From an uncultured Lachnospiraceae bacterium (GTDB lineage Bacteria > Bacillota > Clostridia > Lachnospirales > Lachnospiraceae), in contig CAUCOL010000021.1 of NCBI GenBank assembly GCA_958444395.1, positions 1 to 10,872 on the forward strand: DNA of 10,872 nucleotides, given 5' to 3'. A program made the position numbers and the translations under genes. The notes under the pieces were generated by a model. That model was not told the origin of the DNA and made no database searches. It worked only from the letters and a program-made list of their open reading frames with translations. Below, one piece after another: positions 1 to 5,684 of the stretch. Within the stretch, counting starts at the first letter, position 1, and each line of letters starts with the position of its first letter.

Positions 1-171
1 GGGGTATTCTCGCTGATCTTTGGAAATGAAGCGACCGGGCTGCCGAGAGAGTTTCTGCAGATCGGCACATCGGTGATCATTCCACATACAGACCGGATCG
101 ACAGCCTGAATCTGCCGATTGCGGCAAGCATTGCCATGTATGAGGCCACGAAGCAGCATTTTGGCGGCTGA
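1..171 (+). CDS. TrmH/SpoU-family RNA 2'-O-methyltransferase, 3' end (partial)
   Basis: The reading frame is open from base 1 and ends with TGA at 169-171, so only the last 56 codons are present. Two C-terminal SPOUT motifs can be read: IFGNEATGLP (motif 2, the S-adenosylmethionine-binding knot) and IPHTDRIDSLNLPIAASIA (motif 3, with the family's SLNL segment), followed by an MYEA helix. Members of this superfamily methylate the ribose 2'-O of tRNA or rRNA with SAM in the cytosol. The short tail after motif 3 fits a small TrmL- or TrmH-like protein, but substrate cannot be decided from this fragment. The next gene is 198 bases away, so it is probably in a separate unit. Confidence 0.82.
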   Translation, partial: GVFSLIFGNEATGLPREFLQIGTSVIIPHTDRIDSLNLPIAASIAMYEATKQHFGG

Positions 172-369
172 GTCCGGCAGGTTTGACAAGTTTGATATAA
201 TAAGAACAGGGCAGGCTGTTTCGGAAGGTCGTTATGAGACATAGACCGGCAGCATCCTGGTCATAATTAATACAGGAATGGTAACGTTTTGGTGCAGAAT
301 GCTGCAGGCGGCAGCAGGAAAAGTGCAGAATCGTTATGAATCATACTAGATAGAAATGGAGAGATAGAA
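172..369 (+). promoter_or_regulatory. Leader region upstream of the G3E operon, with a -10-like box
   Basis: This 198-base gap has no convincing ORF. A perfect TATAAT lies at 196-201, but no good -35 sits 16-18 bases upstream; the TTGACA at 183-188 is only 7 bases away, so the promoter is weakly supported. If it is used, the leader would be about 160 nt long. It contains a perfect 6-bp hairpin TGCTGC/GCAGCA (300-305/311-316) and a repeated TCGTTATGA at about 229 and 332. No cobalamin riboswitch or Zur-type palindrome was recognised. GGAGAG at 358-363 is the ribosome site for the ATG at 370. Confidence 0.35.
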
Positions 370-1461
370 ATGGCAAAGATTGATATTATTTCAGGCTTTT
401 TAGGCGCAGGTAAGACAACATTGATCAAGAAACTGATCGCAGAGGCATTCCCGGGAGAGAAGCTGGTTCTGATCGAAAATGAATTTGGAGAGATCGGTAT
501 TGATGGTGGATTCCTGAAAGAGGCAGGAATTCAGATCACCGAGATGAACTCCGGCTGTATCTGCTGTTCACTGGTTGGCGATTTTGGACAGGCATTGAAG
601 GATGTTCTGGAAAAATATACACCGGATCGTGTTATTATCGAGCCATCCGGTGTTGGTAAGCTGTCTGACGTTATCAAAGCAGTACAGAATGTCGGAGACG
701 GAGTTGTGATCAACAGCACAGCGGTAGTAGTCGATGCGCAGAAGTGCAAAATGTATATGAAGAACTACGGTGAGTTCTATAATAATCAGATCGAATATGC
801 AGGAACGGTTATTCTGAGCCGTACACAGAAGGTTTCTGATGAGAAACTGGATACCTGTGTGCAGATGATCCGTGAGAAGAATGATGAGGCTTCCATCATT
901 ACAACACCGTGGGATGACATTAACGGAAAGCAGATTCTGGAAGCGATGGAGAAAGTAAACTCTCTGGAAAAAGAGATTCTGGAGGAGCATGCACATCATC
1001 ATGACCACGATGGAGAGTGTGGCTGTGGACATCATCACGACCATGAGCATGACCATCATGACCATGACGGAGAGTGCGGCTGTGGACATCATCACGACCA
1101 CGATCATGAGCATGACCATCACGACCATGACGGAGAGTGCGGCTGTGGACATCATCATGACCATGAGCATGGTCATCATCATGCAGACGATGTATTTACA
1201 AGCTGGGGCATTGAGACAGCTCATAAGTTCTCAGAAGAGGAGCTGCAGGATATTCTGTCTAAGCTGTCCAAAGGTGGAGAATACGGAGAAGTGCTTCGTG
1301 CAAAAGGTATCGTAACACCGGTTGAAGGGGAATGGTTCCACTTTGATCTCGTACCGGAGGAGACAGAGCTGCGTCGTGGTGCGGCTGATTACACAGGACG
1401 TATCTGTGTCATTGGATCTAAGCTGAATGAGCAGGCGATCAAAGAATTATTCCATGCATAA
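370..1461 (+). CDS. CobW/COG0523-family G3E GTP-binding protein with His/Cys-rich metal-binding linker
   Basis: This is a 363-residue cytosolic P-loop protein of the G3E family, whose members serve as metal chaperones or metallocentre insertases (Zn, Co, Ni). Visible motifs are Walker A GFLGAGKTT (residues 9-17), the G3E switch-like ENEFGEIGID (36-45), the COG0523 CxCC metal motif GCICC (C63, C65, C66) and IIEPSG (89-94). A CobW C-terminal domain runs from about residue 275 to the end. Between them, residues about 208-272 form an extreme His/Asp/Cys linker with three GECGCGHHHDH cores starting at residues 215, 234 and 255, probably a metal-loading tail. The usual NKxD guanine motif appears replaced by SRTQ (150-153). 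Start: GGAGAG at 358-363 precedes the ATG by 6 bases. A second G3E gene follows after 56 bases with no terminator between, implying an operon. Family is certain; the metal and client are not known. Confidence 0.9.
   Translation: MAKIDIISGFLGAGKTTLIKKLIAEAFPGEKLVLIENEFGEIGIDGGFLKEAGIQITEMNSGCICCSLVGDFGQALKDVLEKYTPDRVIIEPSGVGKLSDVIKAVQNVGDGVVINSTAVVVDAQKCKMYMKNYGEFYNNQIEYAGTVILSRTQKVSDEKLDTCVQMIREKNDEASIITTPWDDINGKQILEAMEKVNSLEKEILEEHAHHHDHDGECGCGHHHDHEHDHHDHDGECGCGHHHDHDHEHDHHDHDGECGCGHHHDHEHGHHHADDVFTSWGIETAHKFSEEELQDILSKLSKGGEYGEVLRAKGIVTPVEGEWFHFDLVPEETELRRGAADYTGRICVIGSKLNEQAIKELFHA
985..1185 (+). repeat. In-frame tandem repeat coding for the His/Cys metal-binding linker
   Basis: Three copies of a unit beginning with GGAGAGTGYGGCTGTGGACA start at 1012, 1069 and 1132, so the periods are 57 and 63 bases (19 and 21 codons). 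Copies two and three are closer to each other than to the first. The second unit has an extra pair of His/Asp codons. Differences among copies are mostly third-position changes (TGT/TGC, CAC/CAT). This fits expansion by duplication or slippage with selection to keep His and Cys. Confidence 0.85.
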
Positions 1462-1517
1462 TGCACAGGAAGAGGGATTGATCATAAGTATATTGTAGTA
1501 GAAATGGAGATTACTGT

Positions 1518-2492
1518 ATGTTTGGCAGACAAAAAGAAGTAATGATGGTATATGTCATCATGGGATTTCTGGAAGCGGGAAAGACAAGCCTGATTAGAGA
1601 TCTGCTGGTAGATGAACTCTTTGACGATAAAGCAAAGACATTGATTCTTGCCTGCGAAGAGGGCGAAGAGGAATATGAGAAAGCATTTCTGGAGAAAGTA
1701 GATGCAGCGTGCGAATATATTGAGGATGAGGAGTCCTTCAATGGAAAGATCGTAGAGAAATTTCTGAAAAAGCACCGTCCGGAGCGTATCATCATTGAAT
1801 ATAACGGAATGTGGCCGGTAAAGCATATCCCGGAGATCTATGATGATCTGGAAGAAATCTGTTTTGATAAAGAAGTCGTATTTCAGACGATCGATGTCGT
1901 CAACGATGAGAGTTTCAGTCTGTATATGAAGAATATGCCATCCCTGATGGTAGAGCATTTCAAAGTATCCGAGATGATCATAGTAAACCGTTGTACACTG
2001 CAGACCAATAAGCTGGCGATCCGTGGAAGCGTAAAAGCTGCCAATCCAAGAGCGCAGATCGTTTATGAGTCAGAGGATGAAGCGTTCTATGAGATGAAAG
2101 AGGAGCTTCCGTTTGATGCAAACGCAGACGTGATCGAAGTCAATGTAGATGACTTTGGGCTGTGGTATGTCGATATGATGGATCATCAGGAGACATACAC
2201 CGGCAAAACATTAAAGCTGACAGGACTGGTGCAGAAACCGCGCGGTCTGGAACCTGGTTTTGCTGTGTTTGGCAGATATGCGATGACATGCTGTGCCGAT
2301 GATATTCAGTTTCTGGGGTTCCTGTGCAAAGCCGATGACTGGTCAGCCTTTAAGAACAAAGACTACGTCACGATCACTGCACGCATGGAATACAAATACC
2401 GCAAGGAATACGGCGAAGAAGGTCCGGTCTTCTACGCAGAGGAAGTAGAAGCAGCACCAAAACCTGCCGAAGAAATGGTCTACTTCAACTAG
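1518..2492 (+). CDS. CobW-like P-loop protein with C-terminal DUF1980/TIGR03943-like domain
   Basis: This is a 324-residue protein. The N-terminal half is a G3E-like P-loop domain with Walker A GFLEAGKTS (from about residue 14) and IIIEYNGMWP, the counterpart of IIEPSG in the upstream paralogue. The CxCC motif is absent. The place of NKxD reads NRCT. From about residue 225 the sequence changes to a small beta-rich domain: YTGKTLKLTGLV, then FGRYAMTCCADD and FLGFLCK, ending in a PAEEMVYFN-like tail. From memory this pattern resembles DUF1980/TIGR03943, the partner of DUF318-type permeases encoded near COG0523 genes in bacilli; the match was not computed. GGAG at 1506-1509 supports the ATG at 1518, though the ATG at 1542 would still keep the P-loop. 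It follows the first G3E gene by 56 bases and likely works with it in metal delivery. Exact role unknown. Confidence 0.75.
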   Translation: MFGRQKEVMMVYVIMGFLEAGKTSLIRDLLVDELFDDKAKTLILACEEGEEEYEKAFLEKVDAACEYIEDEESFNGKIVEKFLKKHRPERIIIEYNGMWPVKHIPEIYDDLEEICFDKEVVFQTIDVVNDESFSLYMKNMPSLMVEHFKVSEMIIVNRCTLQTNKLAIRGSVKAANPRAQIVYESEDEAFYEMKEELPFDANADVIEVNVDDFGLWYVDMMDHQETYTGKTLKLTGLVQKPRGLEPGFAVFGRYAMTCCADDIQFLGFLCKADDWSAFKNKDYVTITARMEYKYRKEYGEEGPVFYAEEVEAAPKPAEEMVYFN

Positions 2493-2524
2493 CACAAAAC
2501 ACACCCTTAGGGTGTGTTGGTGCT
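2491..2524. terminator. Bidirectional hairpin between convergent genes
   Basis: AACACACCC and GGGTGTGTT form a perfect 9-bp stem around a TTA loop (2498-2506/2510-2518). An outer AGCAC/GTGCT stem (2491-2495/2520-2524) extends it. It overlaps the TAG of the upstream gene and lies 15 bases before the stop of the convergent regulator gene. Neither side has a strong T run, so it is not a textbook intrinsic terminator, but position and symmetry suggest it ends or protects both transcripts. Confidence 0.65.
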
Positions 2525-2539
2525 AGGGGATGGTGGGGA

Positions 2540-3205
2540 TCAGACTTCGCATTTTAGGACGAAGTGATTTTTGGTGACCTGTAGGAGGTCTTCTTTTTGC
2601 ATTTTTCCAAGTTCGTTGGAGAGTGCACTGCGGTCTACGTTCAGGTAATCGGCGAGTTGCTGGCGGTTAAAGGGAATATCAAATTCTGGTTTTCCACAGC
2701 TGGCGGCCTGAAAGGACAGATAGGAGAGCAGCCGTCCGCGGATCGTTTTCGGTGATGTGTGAAAGATACGCCGGGACAGATTTAAGTTCTTCTGGGCAGA
2801 TATTTTTAGCAGATTTTCAATCAGTTTCTGATGATGGGGACAGGCATTGGAACAGGTGTGGATCAGGTGGTCGGTGCGCAGGAAAAGAACAGATACTTTC
2901 TCCGGGGCAGTGACCGTGACCTGCAGCGGTTCCTTTGGCAGAAAAGCATATGTTTCCGCAAAAACACGCCCCTTTCCAATGTGATCGAGTACACTGCGGT
3001 TGCCCCACAGGTCGTCATTCTCGATCTGAACACTTCCTGACAGGATCAATCCCATCGACGAGACAAAATCGCCGCTGTGAAAGATAATTTCGTTTTTTTT
3101 GTACTGTTTTTCTATTGCACCCAGGCAATGCAGCATGGATGCAATTTCTTCCTGACTTGCGTCCTGAAAAAGAATCGTTTGTGCAAGAAATGCAAGATCA
3201 GCCAT
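2540..3205 (-). CDS. Crp/Fnr-family transcriptional regulator
   Basis: This 221-residue protein has the normal Crp/Fnr length and order. An N-terminal cyclic-nucleotide-binding-type beta barrel (about 10-115) includes the GDFVSSMGLILSGSVQI segment and GKGRVFAE near residue 80. A linking dimer helix follows (about 124-148). The C-terminal HTH_Crp domain (about 150-215) has FNRQQLADYLNVDRSALSNE as helix-turn-helix. No FNR-type N-terminal cysteine cluster is present; C118 and C122 (HTCSNAC) are the only close cysteine pair, so the signal is unclear. Ribosome site GGGAG lies 6 bases before the ATG. It is divergent from the iron-sulfur protein at 3312, and a palindrome between them may be its operator. 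Such pairs in clostridia are often tied to redox or nitrosative stress (HcpR-like); that role is inferred, and no hcp gene lies in this window. Confidence 0.88.
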   Translation of the reverse strand: MADLAFLAQTILFQDASQEEIASMLHCLGAIEKQYKKNEIIFHSGDFVSSMGLILSGSVQIENDDLWGNRSVLDHIGKGRVFAETYAFLPKEPLQVTVTAPEKVSVLFLRTDHLIHTCSNACPHHQKLIENLLKISAQKNLNLSRRIFHTSPKTIRGRLLSYLSFQAASCGKPEFDIPFNRQQLADYLNVDRSALSNELGKMQKEDLLQVTKNHFVLKCEV

Positions 3206-3230
3206 AATAATCTCCCTTTTTATAATAAAT

Positions 3231-3244
3231 GTTGTTATTACAAC
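3231..3244. promoter_or_regulatory. Candidate Crp/Fnr-type operator palindrome
   Basis: GTTGT-TATT-ACAAC is a perfect inverted repeat with 5-bp arms and a 4-bp spacer, the same geometry as FNR/CRP half-sites. It lies 26 bases upstream of the regulator start, next to a TATTAT/TTATAA stretch on the minus strand, and 23 bases before a plus-strand TATACT (3267-3272) in front of the iron-sulfur gene. It could serve both autoregulation and control of the divergent gene. Binding is inferred. Confidence 0.5.
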
Positions 3245-3311
3245 GTACTTTTGAGAGCAATTTTAGTATACTAAGTCCGGAAAGTCAAGGAATAAAGGAA
3301 TGGAGGTTATT

Positions 3312-4034
3312 ATGATACGTAGAGTGATTCAGATTGACGAGGAAAAATGTAATGGATGTGGAATATGTGCAGATGCCTGTCATGAGGGTGCCATTGGGAT
3401 CGTGAATGGAAAGGCAAAGCTGATGCGCGACGATTATTGTGACGGTCTGGGGGATTGCCTGCCGGCCTGTCCGATGCAGGCAATCTCTTTTGTAGAGAGG
3501 GAGGCTACAGCCTATGATGAAGCAGCTGTGCAGGAAAATAAAAAGAAAAAAGAGCAGCAAAATGTACAGGCACCGGGAAAGGTACCGATGGGGGGATGTC
3601 CGGGAAGCAGAATGCGTGTGTTGACACCACAGAAGACAGAGAATGCAGAGATGCCATCTGCCGCAGCAAAGTCCATGCTTGGAAATTGGCCGGTACAGAT
3701 TAAGCTGGCACCGGTTCATGCGCCATACTTTGATGGTGCAAAACTGCTGGTTGCAGCGGACTGTACAGCCTATGCCTATGCAGGTTTTCATCAGGAATTT
3801 ATAAAAGGAAAAGTAACATTGATCGGATGCCCCAAGCTCGATACGGTAGATTATACAGAGAAATTAACGGAGATCATCCAGAGCAATGATATCAAAAGTG
3901 TAACGGTTGTACGCATGGAGGTGCCTTGCTGTGGCGGAATAGAGCAGGCGGTTGTGCATGCCCTGCAAAACAGCGGAAAGTTTATTCCGTGGAGTGTTAC
4001 AACGATTGCTATTGACGGTACGATCCTGGAATAA
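3312..4034 (+). CDS. Ferredoxin-like 4Fe-4S protein with Cys-containing C-terminal domain
   Basis: This protein has 240 residues from the ATG at 3312, which is preceded by GGAGG at 3302-3306 with 5-base spacing. The in-frame ATG at 3300 overlaps that ribosome site and is rejected. The N-terminus is a bacterial ferredoxin fold: first cluster CNGCGICADAC (Cx2Cx2Cx3C), second CDGLGDCLPACP, where the usual second cysteine is Leu. A charged Lys/Gln linker and a Gly-rich CPGSRM segment follow. The C-terminal half has scattered conserved-looking cysteines (DCTAYAY, GCPKLD, PCCGG). It probably transfers electrons in the cytosol. Proteins of this shape are, from memory, found beside Crp/Fnr regulators and hybrid-cluster-protein genes in clostridia, but the partner is not visible here. 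It is transcribed divergently from the regulator and followed by a hairpin terminator. Confidence 0.82.
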   Translation: MIRRVIQIDEEKCNGCGICADACHEGAIGIVNGKAKLMRDDYCDGLGDCLPACPMQAISFVEREATAYDEAAVQENKKKKEQQNVQAPGKVPMGGCPGSRMRVLTPQKTENAEMPSAAAKSMLGNWPVQIKLAPVHAPYFDGAKLLVAADCTAYAYAGFHQEFIKGKVTLIGCPKLDTVDYTEKLTEIIQSNDIKSVTVVRMEVPCCGGIEQAVVHALQNSGKFIPWSVTTIAIDGTILE

Positions 4035-4110
4035 AGCAATGAGCACAGAAGTGTGTGGGTGGGAGAAAAACAAAATAGAACAGAGAAAAATGAAAATTGC
4101 AGAGTCTGCC

Positions 4111-4139
4111 AAAAAAGTCATAAAAAAATGACATTTTTT
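4111..4139 (+). terminator. A/T-rich intrinsic terminator after the iron-sulfur gene
   Basis: AAAAAAGTCAT pairs with ATGAC-A-TTTTTT around an A-rich loop, with one bulged A. The 3' arm is itself a T6 run. It lies 77 bases after the stop of the iron-sulfur gene and ahead of the next promoter-like box. Confidence 0.6.
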
Positions 4140-4250
4140 CGTAAAAAAGATGGATGATTTTTGCAGGAAATTATTGTATAATACATATATTAAAAGTGTA
4201 ATCGACTGGGAAGTGCGTGCCGTCCACAGGTTGTTTACAGGGGACGAAGA

Positions 4251-4361
4251 ATGTATGAAATAAAACAAGCACAAGGGATAAATTTGGAGCAATTAACACA
4301 TGGAATTTACGTGTCGAAGGGGCTGAATACCTTTGGAGCGCAAATGCCTTTTGACATTTAG
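4251..4361 (+). CDS. Possible small protein or leader peptide (36 aa)
   Basis: ATG at 4251 opens a 36-codon frame ending in TAG at 4359-4361. AGGGG at 4239-4243 gives a 7-base ribosome spacing. The peptide begins MYEIKQAQGINLEQL and ends in GAQMPFDI; it is soluble-looking with no signal peptide, membrane span or cysteine. It lies 45 bases before the lipoprotein start and would be on the same transcript. I do not recognise it. It could be a small conserved protein, a translated leader, or chance; the ribosome site and position favour a real ORF modestly. Confidence 0.4.
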   Translation: MYEIKQAQGINLEQLTHGIYVSKGLNTFGAQMPFDI

Positions 4362-4406
4362 ATCCAGACAGGATTAGAGAAAGTGGCACGCAGAAGTGAG
4401 GAAGAC

Positions 4407-5666
4407 ATGAAACAAAAAAGCAGATTCTGTGCAGTGCTTATGCTATGCTTGTGTCTGGGCATGACCGGGTGTGCACAGAAGCGGACGAAGCCGCAGGGAA
4501 ACAAAAGCAATGGAGCACCGCAGAAGGAACAGACAGTGAAGCTGACTCTCTGGGGTGGTGAAGAAGACCAGGCTATGTTGCAGGAGATGGTGGACAGCTT
4601 TGTAAAAGAGCATCAGTCTGAGGCGAAGTTTGACATACAGCTGGCAGTGCAGGGAGAGACAGACTGTAAGGAAGCATTGCTGGGGGATGTGGAGAAGGGA
4701 GCAGATGTATTTGCATTTCCGGATGACCAGCTGCAGGCACTGGCAGCCAGTGGTGTGCTGCAGGAGATTACAGATGCAGCTGCCGTACGTCAGGAGAACA
4801 TCGACGGTGCTGTAGAGGCGGCATCGATCAACGACCGTTTATTTGCCTATCCGATGACAGCAGATAACGGCTATTTTCTGTACTACAATAAGAAATATTT
4901 CTCTGAATCCGATGTGAAGAAGATGGATACACTGCTTGCCAGAGCAACAAAGGTGCATAAAAAGGTGACGATGGACTGGTCATCTGCCTGGTATCTCTAT
5001 TCATTCTTTGGTAATACGGGATTGAAAGCCGGAGTCAATAAGGATGGTGTTACGAACTACTGTAACTGGAATACGAAGAAAGGCAAGATCAAGGGCGTGG
5101 ATGTTGCAGAAGCCATGCAGAAGATTGCACACAGCAGTGCCTTCTTGAATACTACGGATGATAAATTTCTGGCAGGAGTGCAGAATGGAAGTGTAGCAGC
5201 AGGTGTCAGTGGTGTATGGAATGCGAATACGATCGAAAAGGCATGGGGAAAGAACTACGGTGCGGTCAAGCTCCCAACGTATACCTGTGCTGGCAGACAG
5301 GTACAGATGGCATCCTTTACAGGCTATAAGATGGTCGGTGTCAATGCGTATTCCGCCTATCCGGAATGGGCAATGAAGCTGGCAGAATGGATCACAAATG
5401 AACAGAACCAGACACTTCGTTTTACTGAGCGTGGACAGGGACCGTCTAATAAAAAGGCGGCAGAGTCGGACGAGATCAGTAAGTCTCCGGCGATCCAGGC
5501 AGTGATCGCTCAGTCGGAATATGGTTGTCTGCAGCGTGTCGGCGGCAATTTCTGGGATCCGATCTCGGTGTTTGGTACGCAGATGGCAGGCTCTTCTTTA
5601 TCGAAGAAAGAGCTGCAGAAGGCTTTGGATGAGATGGTGAAGAAAGTCACCGCATCCACCATATAA
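4407..5666 (+). CDS. Extracellular solute-binding lipoprotein (SBP family 1)
   Basis: From the ATG at 4407 (GAGG at 4398-4401) the protein has 419 residues, typical of family 1 sugar/oligosaccharide binding proteins. The upstream in-frame GTG at 4383 is rejected because it would add eight charged residues before the signal peptide. The N-terminus is a lipoprotein signal: KQK-R, a hydrophobic run, and GMTGC with Cys22 as lipidation site. The mature protein opens with VKLTLWGGEEDQAMLQEMV and continues with GADVFAFPDDQLQALAASG, both typical of the fold. It should sit on the outer face of the membrane and bind a sugar-like or other small ligand, not identifiable here. No permease or ATPase gene follows; instead a chemoreceptor starts 18 bases after the stop. 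This suggests the protein presents its ligand to that receptor, though it might also serve a transporter encoded elsewhere. Confidence 0.88.
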   Translation: MKQKSRFCAVLMLCLCLGMTGCAQKRTKPQGNKSNGAPQKEQTVKLTLWGGEEDQAMLQEMVDSFVKEHQSEAKFDIQLAVQGETDCKEALLGDVEKGADVFAFPDDQLQALAASGVLQEITDAAAVRQENIDGAVEAASINDRLFAYPMTADNGYFLYYNKKYFSESDVKKMDTLLARATKVHKKVTMDWSSAWYLYSFFGNTGLKAGVNKDGVTNYCNWNTKKGKIKGVDVAEAMQKIAHSSAFLNTTDDKFLAGVQNGSVAAGVSGVWNANTIEKAWGKNYGAVKLPTYTCAGRQVQMASFTGYKMVGVNAYSAYPEWAMKLAEWITNEQNQTLRFTERGQGPSNKKAAESDEISKSPAIQAVIAQSEYGCLQRVGGNFWDPISVFGTQMAGSSLSKKELQKALDEMVKKVTASTI

Positions 5667-5684
5667 GAGACGGGAGGTGTTCAT

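Larger units (their letters stand above)
4035..4382 (+). promoter_or_regulatory. 348-base intergenic region with -10 box and leader of the lipoprotein-chemoreceptor operon
   Basis: The first part holds the terminator of the upstream gene. A perfect TATAAT lies at 4177-4182, but the expected -35 zone (about 4154-4159, ATGATT) is poor, so either an activator or a loose promoter is needed. A transcript from there would carry a leader of about 215 nt. The leader has a small hairpin CGTCC/GGACG near 4221-4246 that partly covers the AGGGG ribosome site of a possible 36-codon ORF (4251-4361). No known riboswitch was recognised. Confidence 0.4.

Noticed and set aside
183..201. TTGACA followed by TATAAT as a complete promoter
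   Set aside because: The spacer is only 7 bases, so both boxes cannot serve one promoter; only the -10 box was kept as weak evidence.
568..1224. 218-codon minus-strand open frame rich in Met and Val
   Set aside because: It is antisense to the G3E gene, and its Met/Val richness is simply the reverse complement of the His/Asp repeat codons.
989..1315. 108-codon plus-strand frame across the His repeats
   Set aside because: It is an out-of-frame reading of the repeat inside a clearly coding gene.
3300..3311. Upstream ATG as start of the iron-sulfur protein
   Set aside because: The codons overlap the GGAGG ribosome site of the ATG at 3312.
4190..4250. Cyclic-di-GMP riboswitch in front of the chemoreceptor operon (GGGACGAAG seen)
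   Set aside because: Only this short resemblance exists; the conserved AAACC segment and the tetraloop-receptor parts are missing.
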